Below, piece after piece: positions 17,447 through 26,395 of a DNA stretch of 64,000 nt (positions are counted from its first letter, which is position 1; every line of letters begins with the position of its first letter). The stretch comes from an uncultured Muribaculaceae bacterium (GTDB lineage: Bacteria > Bacteroidota > Bacteroidia > Bacteroidales > Muribaculaceae). Made by a program: the position numbers and the translations under genes. A model generated the notes under the pieces. It saw only the letters and a list, made by a program, of their open reading frames with translations, had not been told where the DNA came from and ran no database searches. The DNA is taken from the NCBI GenBank assembly GCA_944321875.1, contig CALUMX010000007.1, positions 45,088-109,087 on the forward strand, written 5' to 3'.

Positions 17447-20400
17447 TTAGAGAACAGACACCTTCACAATCTTAACACTGTTGTTGTCAGCGTCGATTAC
17501 CTTCAAGATATATACTCCTGCAGGAACATCTGAAAGGTTCAACTGTTGCTCGTTTCCGTCAACAGCCTTCACGCAAACACCGCTGAGTGTTGTCAGCTCG
17601 AGACGTGTGTAATAGCCTTCTACTGTCAGCCAATCGCTTGCCGGGTTCGGATAAACCTTCACACCGTCAGCCAAAGCAGAATTAATACCGCCCTGTCCGA
17701 ATGTAATGGTCTTCATTTCCGACATACCGGAATAGTAGACAGCCTTAACACCTGCCGTGTGAGCATTCTCGTCCATATTTTCGAACAGATAGCTGATTTC
17801 GCTTGTCTCACCTACCTTCTCACCATCGAGATATACCTCATAATATACATCCGGAGTCTGAACACGTGCAGCGTCATCTGCATTCAATGCCTGCTTGCGA
17901 GGCATGCTGCCAATGTAAAGGTCGTCAAGCATCAGAATAAAGCCATTGCTTGTCGATACGTTGCGAATTGCCACGTGCTTAGCCGTCATCGGAACCGTAT
18001 AGCGGTATTCACTCCAATTCTCAGTCGGTGCCACGTTTTCAGCCAACCATTTGAAGTCATCGGTTGTCGGATTGTCAACCTCTGCATAACCCACACAGAA
18101 CAAATCCTGATAGCCTTGAGACTGTGCGTAAGAACGAGCATAGAAGCTGAATGAGAAGTCATGGGCGTAAGCCAATTCCGGAGAAATAATCCAGTCATCG
18201 TTCTGCTCAAGCGCAACGAAACTTACAAGAGACTTCTTGCCACTGTGAGCCTCCAGGTTCTTGCCTTCAGCCGACGGTTCTGTCGCTTCCGGGTTAAAGA
18301 CAATGTAGGCCATGCGGTCTGTCATGCCCGGGAAGTCGATATTCTGGAAGCCATAAGTGTACTGCTCGTCAGCATCAACGAACTGCCATCCAATCTTACC
18401 CGGGTCGTTGATAGCAAAGTCCTCATAATCTTCGAAATCATCCTCGATAGTACCGGATGTATTCCATGTAAACAATACATTGCCTTCCTCCTGATTCTCG
18501 ATAGTCAGATTAAACGGCTCTACAATAATTTCCTTCAGCTCGTAAGGCTCAGTCGTATAAGAATCCTGCTTACTGAAGTCAACCTCTTCCTCGATTGTCG
18601 TATAACCGGAGAGTGAGATTGTCAGGTCATAAACATCCTTGAACAAAGAAGTGAATTCAACCATGCCGTTCTCACCTACCGTTTCAGATACCTGAGCGCC
18701 ATAGTTGCGACCAGCCAATGTAACTACTGCACCGGTAGCAGCCTTGTTCTCGCTGTTGGATGCCACCTTCACTGTTACGTTCGTGCGCATGTCGTGCTCG
18801 ATGTACGGAGAGAAGGAAGCATTCGACTCTGTTCCGTCAGGAAGGAGTGTGCGTACGGCATACGCGTAGACACCTGCCTCCAGTGATTCCACATTGTCGG
18901 AATACTGCAACTCGCTTACCGGGTTTTCAGTCAGCTTCGTCCAGTTCTCCTCGCTCTCTTCCTGTCCTCTTCTCAGACGCCATACGGAATAGCTGTAATC
19001 CGGATATTCCACATCGTCTTCCAATACCGACGTGCTGTCGCCATTGTCGGCAAGCAGCTTGCCAGTAGCACGAATCATCAGATTCTGCTTGAATCCACGG
19101 TTTTCAATATACTCAAATTCACCACTTGTATAGTTGGCGGCAAATACATGCGTATTATTGCAGTACGGATAAGCCACATCCTTACCGGAGTCTGTACCCA
19201 GACCGAGGTAACCGGCATAACCCAACGCGATAAGACAGCCGTTAGGAGCCACTACCGGAGTTGTCAACTCAAGTTTGTTCCACTGATCTTCGTAAGGACG
19301 TACGGTTTCCTTGTGCAGAACCTCTGATGTAGGATTGCCCTCTTCATCCAAAGCCAGCACATATACGTCCATGCTGTAGTAATCGCTTATGAACTTCTGA
19401 TACCAAGTGATTTTAGACACAACCATCGGCTCACGGAAGATGGTACCGATGACGGTATTGGCAGAGGCGTTGTTCACACCGATTGTTCCAACCTGCTCAC
19501 CATCGTCTACGCGAAGTTCTGTTGCCTTGTCGGCCGTTGCCCAGCTCACCACCACCGGCGCGCCTTCTTCCTGGCTTACAGCAACCGAAACCGGACGGTA
19601 TTTCAAATAATCCATTGACACATCCTCGAGTGTCACATCAGCGTCGACCACGTTCACTTCCTGAACCGCCGGTTTGAGCCATTCCTTCGTTACGGTCATC
19701 GTATAAGGCTCATCCCAAGTGTAAACGCCCTCGATAGTAAACGAACCGTCAGCAGCTGTTGTCGCGCTGAAATCCTCATAACCCTTCAGGCTGACAAGTG
19801 CGCCGGACACCCCCTTATCATCTGCTGTAAGAACCTTTCCGCTTACGGCAAACGACGGACGGTATTCCAACTGAATGTTCCTCGTTACACTCTCACCACC
19901 AGCGACAGTCAGTTTCTCTTCCAGTGTCACATAACCCGGGAAGCTTGCTGTCAACGTGTATTCTCCGTCAGGAATGAACTTAATCTTGTAGTTACCTGCA
20001 GCATCTGACTCTACTGACAGACCCAGCTCCTTGATAGTGACAACCGCACCTTCCAACGGAACATTTTTCGTGTCGGTCAGCTTTCCGCTCAAGGTTGCGC
20101 CCGTGCGTCGCATGTCGAGTGTCAGACAAGCCTTTTGCTGCCATGCAGAATTACCATAGTTGGTAAAGTCAAATTCCGTATAGTCGCTGCCATAGTAATA
20201 GGTTGCGCTTTCATCGGTTGTTGTGAAGTACGGATAAGTCACGTTCGTATAGTATTCTCTATCCGCTGCCTTATGCGTAGTCAGAACGGCAAGGTTCTTT
20301 CCTTCTTCCACCATAAACTTCTTACTCAACGGGATAGTCACTTCCGATTGTCCCAACGGAATGTTGATTGTTCCGTCATAAACAAGAGTCATCTGGTCTT

Positions 20401-22894
20401 CAGGAATCCATGTCGTAACTTTCAGCTCATCGCTGTTGGCCATGTAGACCTTAACCGGTACGTTTTCTGCCGCCTTCGTTCCGCTGTTCTTTACGGTGAA
20501 CGAAATCTGCTCAATCAAACCGTCCTTTTCGCCGTAATCTTGCGGAGAATAGATATTGAGGGCTGCAGAGTTGACTGACTCCACGTCAAACAGATAACGG
20601 TAATTGTATTTGGAATCGTCAATCTGACCGATTTCCACCAAATCATTCGAACCAACCGGTCTTACCGTAACAGCAAGAGCCTGTGATTCATTGTTGCCGG
20701 CAATCTCATCCTGCGCATAGACAACACGTGCCTTCACATTGAATTGTCCCTCCTTGGCAGGTTGCCATGACATTGTCAGAGAGGTTGTTTCCCCTGCCGG
20801 AAGCGATGCTTGTGAATCAACCGTTGCCAGTACGGTATTCTGGTCGGCATCAACCAATTCGGCCTTGAAGGAAGCAGCAGGATTAACACCCTTATTTTCA
20901 ATTTCTACCTTATAATCGTAAGACTTACCGGCTACAACCGTTTTCGGACCTGAAAGCGATTTCATCAGCAAGTCATTATCAGCCACTTCCTCAAGTGTTA
21001 TGTCCGTCATGTAGAAGAATGAAGCACCTTGCGGGGAAGTGATATGGAAACCGAGATTGTAATAGCCCGACTTCTCAACTGTAACAGTATATTCTTTTTG
21101 TGAGAACACATAACCTGACGTTACCGGACTGAAGTCGCTGACCAACTGAGTCAACTCTTCAGGTGCAGCACCCTGGCCGATATAAAGTTTAAGGTTCTGG
21201 TTGGCAAGAGCGCGCTGGCTGAATGTACCTTTGTATGACTTGCCTGCCTCCAAATAGAAATCATGTGAAATCAACCAATCATCGGCCGGACCAAACGGAT
21301 TATAGCTTGTTCCACCGTTATATTCCATACATCCGCCGTTATATGTGGAACGGGCCCATGTATGTCCGTCACCGTTGGCATCGACAACAAGCCATGAAGC
21401 TGCAGCCTCATCGCTGTCAAAACCACATTGATACGGGAGCTGGTTCTGCGGACCGAGTACGACTGTACGGCTCTTTGCCACACCGCCTTCTCCGGCATTC
21501 GTAACAGCCGTCACCTCATAGACATAGCTGCCCACCTTAGCAACGTTCTTGTCGCTGATGGTAGTCGCAGTCAATTTCTGACCCACTACGAAATTATCCG
21601 GCTGACGCACTACATTATAAGTAAGCGAGCTATTGTCAAACCAACCGCCATTAAGACCCGTTGCCGGTGCTTCCCAGCTGAGCGTTACAGCATCCGACGC
21701 ATCTTTCGTAAGAGTCAGATTAGCCGGTACGCCTGCCATATCCTCACCGACAAACAAAGTCATCTCCGAAGGAACACCCTCGCCGTTCTCATTGACCGGC
21801 ACAACCTTATATGTTGCAAGCAAGCCAGTAGAACCGCTAATCACATCCTCATAGGTTGTTTTCTCACCCGGACGAACATCCGTCAGCGAAGTTACAAGCG
21901 TTCCGTTTCTGTATACGTCCACTTTGGAAAGTGATTCCAATGCACCACCACCGAACAAAGTCGAAGGATTGGTCCAAGACAAAGTAGCCTTGCATGCTCC
22001 GTTTTCCGCAGGAGTAATGTTCAGACCTGTCACTGCCGACGGAGTATCATCTGCCGATGCTACGAACGGGATGTAAAGACCGCCTACCGACGCGTCTTTC
22101 TCCACACCCATCTCGCTGAGCACTTCCGCCTGACCGGTTGATACATCCACACGGCAGAAAAGGCTCAAATCCTCCACTGTATTGACAGTCCAGTAAAGCG
22201 TCTTGTCCGTATGGTCAAACTCCATGGAACTGTCGGCTGTCGGACGGATACCTGTCGCACCGATAAGTGTCACACCGGCGCCGTTTTTGTCAATCAAATA
22301 CAAGTCGCCATATTTGGATACACCGTAAAGGTCACCGCCATAGGTAGCTGCCAGTGTAAAGAAATAATGCGACATGTTTCCTACCTTCTCCGTCGCACCT
22401 GTCGCAACATCGATAGTATAGAGGCTGCTGGTTCCGTTCTCTCCGGTACCGCCAATACTTCCTGATACCGCATACATTTTGCCTGTCGAGTAATCGTAGG
22501 TCATGTCGGAAATCTTGTTCGAAAATCCGCTCAAAGTAGCGATTTGCTTCACTTCCGCCGTCTCAAGGTCAATTGAGCAGAAAGTTTCGGCAACTCCGCT
22601 AATCATTCCCACCGTACTGTAATAGTACTTCTCGTTAAACCATGCTCCGGCAGAGATGTAAGTAGAGCCGAAAGGCCGGATAGTGGTAAATTGAGTCACA
22701 TTCGGAATCGGGAATGAGACAATCTGATTGGTCTGCGCACCCTGGTCAAACAGCAAAATACCATAAGCTGTCTTTGACGACCCCGAAACCGGCAGACCGG
22801 CGGAAGGCAGAGGAGATGCCGCCCATCCGCTCGACACAGTCAGGAGACATAGCAAAAAGCACAGACCCCTGAAGAAGAGTAGTTTTTTCATCAT
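17447..22894 (-). CDS. T9SS-exported multidomain surface protein with type A sorting domain
   Basis: A giant (1815 aa) secreted protein and likely T9SS client. Order: signal peptide MMKKLLFFRGLCFLLCLLTV; beta-propeller-like repeats (about 40-285, e.g. ATYGGDLYGVSKYGDLYLID); two fibronectin III-like domains (285-480); a cleaved-adhesin/choice-of-anchor-J domain (486-636, CGFDSDEAAASWLVVDANGD); a CARDB-like stretch (650-745); carboxypeptidase-regulatory-like domains near 931-1009, 1010-1095 and 1368-1445; a second cleaved-adhesin domain (1483-1665, DFEDYEDFAINDPGKIGWQF); and a C-terminal domain starting GVKVYPNPASDWLTV (about 1741-1815), the type A T9SS signal. No protease site is visible, so adhesion or a scaffold role is more likely than catalysis. 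It is a single-gene transcript; the secretion genes are elsewhere in the window. Confidence 0.9.
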   Translation of the reverse strand: MMKKLLFFRGLCFLLCLLTVSSGWAASPLPSAGLPVSGSSKTAYGILLFDQGAQTNQIVSFPIPNVTQFTTIRPFGSTYISAGAWFNEKYYYSTVGMISGVAETFCSIDLETAEVKQIATLSGFSNKISDMTYDYSTGKMYAVSGSIGGTGENGTSSLYTIDVATGATEKVGNMSHYFFTLAATYGGDLYGVSKYGDLYLIDKNGAGVTLIGATGIRPTADSSMEFDHTDKTLYWTVNTVEDLSLFCRVDVSTGQAEVLSEMGVEKDASVGGLYIPFVASADDTPSAVTGLNITPAENGACKATLSWTNPSTLFGGGALESLSKVDVYRNGTLVTSLTDVRPGEKTTYEDVISGSTGLLATYKVVPVNENGEGVPSEMTLFVGEDMAGVPANLTLTKDASDAVTLSWEAPATGLNGGWFDNSSLTYNVVRQPDNFVVGQKLTATTISDKNVAKVGSYVYEVTAVTNAGEGGVAKSRTVVLGPQNQLPYQCGFDSDEAAASWLVVDANGDGHTWARSTYNGGCMEYNGGTSYNPFGPADDWLISHDFYLEAGKSYKGTFSQRALANQNLKLYIGQGAAPEELTQLVSDFSPVTSGYVFSQKEYTVTVEKSGYYNLGFHITSPQGASFFYMTDITLEEVADNDLLMKSLSGPKTVVAGKSYDYKVEIENKGVNPAASFKAELVDADQNTVLATVDSQASLPAGETTSLTMSWQPAKEGQFNVKARVVYAQDEIAGNNESQALAVTVRPVGSNDLVEIGQIDDSKYNYRYLFDVESVNSAALNIYSPQDYGEKDGLIEQISFTVKNSGTKAAENVPVKVYMANSDELKVTTWIPEDQMTLVYDGTINIPLGQSEVTIPLSKKFMVEEGKNLAVLTTHKAADREYYTNVTYPYFTTTDESATYYYGSDYTEFDFTNYGNSAWQQKACLTLDMRRTGATLSGKLTDTKNVPLEGAVVTIKELGLSVESDAAGNYKIKFIPDGEYTLTASFPGYVTLEEKLTVAGGESVTRNIQLEYRPSFAVSGKVLTADDKGVSGALVSLKGYEDFSATTAADGSFTIEGVYTWDEPYTMTVTKEWLKPAVQEVNVVDADVTLEDVSMDYLKYRPVSVAVSQEEGAPVVVSWATADKATELRVDDGEQVGTIGVNNASANTVIGTIFREPMVVSKITWYQKFISDYYSMDVYVLALDEEGNPTSEVLHKETVRPYEDQWNKLELTTPVVAPNGCLIALGYAGYLGLGTDSGKDVAYPYCNNTHVFAANYTSGEFEYIENRGFKQNLMIRATGKLLADNGDSTSVLEDDVEYPDYSYSVWRLRRGQEESEENWTKLTENPVSELQYSDNVESLEAGVYAYAVRTLLPDGTESNASFSPYIEHDMRTNVTVKVASNSENKAATGAVVTLAGRNYGAQVSETVGENGMVEFTSLFKDVYDLTISLSGYTTIEEEVDFSKQDSYTTEPYELKEIIVEPFNLTIENQEEGNVLFTWNTSGTIEDDFEDYEDFAINDPGKIGWQFVDADEQYTYGFQNIDFPGMTDRMAYIVFNPEATEPSAEGKNLEAHSGKKSLVSFVALEQNDDWIISPELAYAHDFSFSFYARSYAQSQGYQDLFCVGYAEVDNPTTDDFKWLAENVAPTENWSEYRYTVPMTAKHVAIRNVSTSNGFILMLDDLYIGSMPRKQALNADDAARVQTPDVYYEVYLDGEKVGETSEISYLFENMDENAHTAGVKAVYYSGMSEMKTITFGQGGINSALADGVKVYPNPASDWLTVEGYYTRLELTTLSGVCVKAVDGNEQQLNLSDVPAGVYILKVIDADNNSVKIVKVSVL

Positions 22895-23122
22895 AAATTT
22901 GGTTTCATTATAAAGTTAAAAGTAACTGGTAAACATCTAATTCATAGGATATTCCAACCGACTGTCCTGTCCAGGGCAATGAGGCTGGCTCATTCTCATT
23001 CTTGAAAAACTGTCTGTAAACGCAAGAAATAATTGACAAATTAACGAAAAACATATCAAAATAAGTGCAATTTCTCAAAAAAATACCGATTTTCACACAT
23101 TTTATCCTTTTTAATAAAAATC

Positions 23123-23157
23123 AAAAAGGAGCAACGATGATACACCGTTGCTCCTTT
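23123..23157 (-). terminator. Terminator of the keto-acid/CoA-transferase operon
   Basis: A perfect 12-bp stem (23125-23136 with 23146-23157) with a 9-base loop is followed on the minus strand by a T-run (complement of 23123-23127). The rest of the 291-bp gap up to the surface protein ATG at 22894 is AT-rich; I saw no consensus promoter or ORF in it. Confidence 0.9.
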
Positions 23158-23185
23158 CCGAAAAAATTTGGAACTATCGTAACCG

Positions 23186-24481
23186 TTATTTGGTACGGAG
23201 GAAGCTATAGCCAAAGCGCTCGCAAGCGGCTTTCTCCAGCTCTTCGCGAACCGACGGGTCGGCTATGGCGATAAGTGCTTTCGCACGCTGAGCCAAGTCT
23301 TTTCCTCGCAGATAAGCGATACCATATTCGGTAACCACATACTGTGCCATCGCGCGCAGTGTCACCACTCCGGCACCCGGAGACAACACAGGGCGAATCT
23401 TCGAATGTCCCTTGCCGGACAAAGCAGTAAGGGCAATGAAGGTCTTTCCGCCTTCCGAACGCGAACCGCCATACATGAAGTCATGCTGGCCGCCTACGCC
23501 GGAGAACATACGCGTACCGATGGAATCGGCACAAATCTGACCGGTCAAATCGATTTCCAGCGCAGAGTTGATGGCCATCACCTTCGGGTTCTGTGCAATG
23601 CGGAACGGGTCGTTGGTCCAAGCCACGTCCTTGATGATAACGTCTTCGTTATAGTCCATGTATTTGTAAAGACGCTCCGAACCCAGCGCGAGTGAAGCTA
23701 AGCTCTTGCCCGGCAACACCGTTTTCAGACGGTTGTTGATGACTCCGCTTTCAAGCAAAGGAAGCACGCCATCGGTCATCGCCTCCGTGTGCAAGCCGAG
23801 GTCCTTATGGTTGGCCAAAGCCGACAGTACCGCATTCGGAATACCGCCTACGCCAATCTGAAGGGTCGCTCCGTCAGGTATCTGCTCTGCAATGTAGCCG
23901 CCAATCTTCTTTTCCTTCTCGTCAGGAACTGGAGTCGGCACCTCCATCAACTTATCGTCAACCTCCACACAAGCAGCAATCTTCGACACATGAATCAAAG
24001 CGTCACCGTAAGAGAACGGCATCTGCTTGTTGACCTGTGCGATGACTATCTTGGAACATTCTACGGCACCCACCGTCAAGTCGGCAGAGACACCGTAGCT
24101 GCAATAACCCTCCTCGTTCGGAAGCGAGACGTTGAGCAGCACCACGTCGAAGGTAATCAGTCCATCGCGGAAGAAACCTGGAATCTCACCGAGAAATCCG
24201 GGGATGCACTGTCCGTCGCCACGGTTGATGGCTCCACGCACGCTGTTGGCAATGAACAAGCTCACCGGATAGAATGACTCACGCATTCCCGGCTGGCAAT
24301 AGGCAGCCTCTTTCTTCGCCACTCCGAATCCTGAATACACCTCCACGCCCTTCAGCTCGCCGGCACGGCGTGCCATAGCATCGGTAAGCACTTCCGGAAT
24401 GGACGTACTGCCCTGCACATACACCTTGTCATACGACTTGATAAGCTTGACAGCCTCATCGGCTGAAACGTATTTTATCAT
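23186..24481 (-). CDS. Acetyl-CoA hydrolase/transferase family protein
   Basis: A 431-residue class I CoA-transferase that moves CoA between a donor thioester and a carboxylate. Family features are GYIAEQIPDGATLQIGVGGIPNAVL (about 190-215), the catalytic Glu in HTEAMTDGV (about 234), and GVGGQHDFMYGGSRSEGGK (about 330-350). It resembles 4-hydroxybutyrate or acetate/succinate CoA-transferases; substrate cannot be set from sequence alone. It is the last gene of a four-gene run with an aminotransferase and indolepyruvate oxidoreductase, which makes an aryl-acetyl-CoA or branched acyl-CoA the likely donor. The gap to the aminotransferase is 8 bp. Confidence 0.88.
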   Translation of the reverse strand: MIKYVSADEAVKLIKSYDKVYVQGSTSIPEVLTDAMARRAGELKGVEVYSGFGVAKKEAAYCQPGMRESFYPVSLFIANSVRGAINRGDGQCIPGFLGEIPGFFRDGLITFDVVLLNVSLPNEEGYCSYGVSADLTVGAVECSKIVIAQVNKQMPFSYGDALIHVSKIAACVEVDDKLMEVPTPVPDEKEKKIGGYIAEQIPDGATLQIGVGGIPNAVLSALANHKDLGLHTEAMTDGVLPLLESGVINNRLKTVLPGKSLASLALGSERLYKYMDYNEDVIIKDVAWTNDPFRIAQNPKVMAINSALEIDLTGQICADSIGTRMFSGVGGQHDFMYGGSRSEGGKTFIALTALSGKGHSKIRPVLSPGAGVVTLRAMAQYVVTEYGIAYLRGKDLAQRAKALIAIADPSVREELEKAACERFGYSFLRTK

Positions 24482-24489
24482 ATCGAGAT

Positions 24490-25794
24490 TTAGTTGTTAC
24501 TGTTAAACAATGCCAGACGCTCATCGAGCACCGGGAACTGCGCATCAGTCATTACTGAAGAGCAGGCACGGATACCCTCCTGGCGGCTGCCGGTCGTACT
24601 CAGAGAGATGGCTGAAATACCGTAACGGAGCAATTCCGCAACCAGTGCGTCGCCCGTATATCCCTTACGGCCAATCGTGAAGAAGAATCCGTCGCTGACA
24701 TTCTCGTCAAGGTCCTTATCGTAAACGATGTGGAAACCGTTGCGCACGAATATCTCTTTCATGATTTTCGTACGGCGGGCATACTCGCTCGTTTCTGTCA
24801 CGAAGTCCAGCGTACCGTCACAAGCCGCGTCATACATGGCTGAGAGCGCATACTGTCCGGAATGAGAAACGCCGGAAGACAGCGCATACAGAATCACGTA
24901 GACAAAGGCGTTGCCAAACTCGCCGATACCGAACTCCTCAGCCAGCGTGTCGTAGTGACGGTGGAAAAGCTTGTCGGAAATAGCCACCACTGCCTGACGC
25001 TCACCTGCATAACTGAATATCTTTGACGACGACAGCATCAGCATGTAGTTGTCAGTGTATCTCGCAACCGTCGGCTGATACGGAGCCTCAAACGGATGGC
25101 TCAAGTCCTTGCGGAAGTCCATGCCGAGATAAGCGAGGTCCTCCATGACGATGGCATCGTACTTCGTTGCCAGCTCACCGATATAGGACAATTCCTCATC
25201 CGTCAGACAAACCCATGACGGGTTGTTCGGGTTGGAATAGACGATGGCCGCAATATTGCCGCCTTTCAGAATTTCTTCCATTTTCTCCTTCAGTTTCGCG
25301 CCGCGATAGTTATAAACGTCGAAGTCGCAAACTTTGTAGCGGAGAATCTTCACCTGCAACGGTTGAACAGAAAAGCCGGGATTGATAAAAAGAACGGTGT
25401 CCTTCTTCGGGTTCACACGACAGCACATCATGAACGATGCAAACGTACCCATCATGGAACCGACGGTCGAAATGCAGCTCTCAGGAGCCACATCGATACC
25501 GACAAATGCCTTGATAAAGCGGGAGGCGCTTTCCTTCAGAGGCTGTATGCCCATGATGTTCGGATACTTATTGGCTACGCCGGCGTCGAGAGCCTTCTTC
25601 TGCGCAGCCACGCCCACTGCCTGAGCGGGCAGACCCGGAGAACCGATTTCAAGATGAATGAACGGCTGTCCGCTCTCTGTCTCGAGTTCTTCGGCAATGC
25701 GTGCCATCTGACGGATGGTAGCCTTGCTCGGGTCGGCAATGTCCAGACGTTTCAATACGCCGTCGACCGTATCTTTACTGAATGGAATGTTCAT
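24490..25794 (-). CDS. Class I/II PLP-dependent aminotransferase
   Basis: A 434-residue fold-type I aminotransferase. The substrate-side motif YSNPNNPSWVCLTDEEL (about 185-200), EDLAYLGMDF (about 220-229) and the PLP lysine in SSSKIFSYAGERQAVV (about 258) are all present. In the operon it is followed 8 bp later by a CoA-transferase and preceded 5 bp earlier by iorB. That context suggests it makes the 2-oxo acids that IorAB oxidises, such as phenylpyruvate, indolepyruvate or hydroxyphenylpyruvate, or does the reverse. The amino acid used is not known from the sequence. Confidence 0.9.
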   Translation of the reverse strand: MNIPFSKDTVDGVLKRLDIADPSKATIRQMARIAEELETESGQPFIHLEIGSPGLPAQAVGVAAQKKALDAGVANKYPNIMGIQPLKESASRFIKAFVGIDVAPESCISTVGSMMGTFASFMMCCRVNPKKDTVLFINPGFSVQPLQVKILRYKVCDFDVYNYRGAKLKEKMEEILKGGNIAAIVYSNPNNPSWVCLTDEELSYIGELATKYDAIVMEDLAYLGMDFRKDLSHPFEAPYQPTVARYTDNYMLMLSSSKIFSYAGERQAVVAISDKLFHRHYDTLAEEFGIGEFGNAFVYVILYALSSGVSHSGQYALSAMYDAACDGTLDFVTETSEYARRTKIMKEIFVRNGFHIVYDKDLDENVSDGFFFTIGRKGYTGDALVAELLRYGISAISLSTTGSRQEGIRACSSVMTDAQFPVLDERLALFNSNN

Positions 25795-25799
25795 AGAGC

Positions 25800-26384
25800 C
25801 TATGCTTTTGATTTAAGAGAATATTCCAGACCTGCGCGGAATGCCTTCAGGTTCATCTCTACGATTTCCTCTCCCTTGCGGCCGAAAATGCGGCGGATAC
25901 CGTCTTCCAGCTTTTCAGGGTCGATGCCTACAAACGGAGCAGCTGCACCGAGCAGCACGATGTTGCTTGCGCGTGCCGTAGCCACTTTCTTCGCCAAGTC
26001 GTCAACGTCGATTACCACATGGTTCTTCACCCGTGCGATTTCCTCCTGGAGTTTCTCCATGTCGGGATAGTTGTCAATGTTGACAAACGGCTCGGAGTTT
26101 GTAATCAGCCAGCCTTCCTTGCTCAGATAAGGAAGATAGCGCAGTGCCTCCATCGGCTCGAGAGAGATGATGAGGTCGGCCATTCCCAATGGAATCAAGT
26201 CTGACATGATAGGGTCAGAGCTGATACGCAGGTTCGACTGTACGTCGCCGCCGCGCTGGCTCATTCCGTGCACTTCGGCCTGCTTGATATAAAGTCCTTC
26301 TTTAATGGCAGCTTCGCCAAGAACGGTAGCGATTGACAAGATACCCTGTCCGCCTACACCCGACAATATTATATCTGATTTCAT
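25800..26384 (-). CDS. iorB: Indolepyruvate ferredoxin oxidoreductase, beta subunit
   Basis: IorB is the gamma-domain subunit of the TPP-dependent oxidoreductase that converts aryl pyruvates to aryl-acetyl-CoA with reduced ferredoxin. I place the start at 26384 (MKSDIILSGVGGQGILSIA), giving 194 residues and the usual N-terminal GVGGQG motif; the longer frame would begin within iorA. QAEVHGMSQRGGDVQSNLRI (about 32-51) is the typical family segment. The iorA stop lies 12 bp downstream of this ATG in the same transcript, so the genes overlap slightly. The aminotransferase ATG follows 5 bp after its end. Confidence 0.93.
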   Translation of the reverse strand: MKSDIILSGVGGQGILSIATVLGEAAIKEGLYIKQAEVHGMSQRGGDVQSNLRISSDPIMSDLIPLGMADLIISLEPMEALRYLPYLSKEGWLITNSEPFVNIDNYPDMEKLQEEIARVKNHVVIDVDDLAKKVATARASNIVLLGAAAPFVGIDPEKLEDGIRRIFGRKGEEIVEMNLKAFRAGLEYSLKSKA

Positions 26385-26395
26385 AGCGTTGTTTT

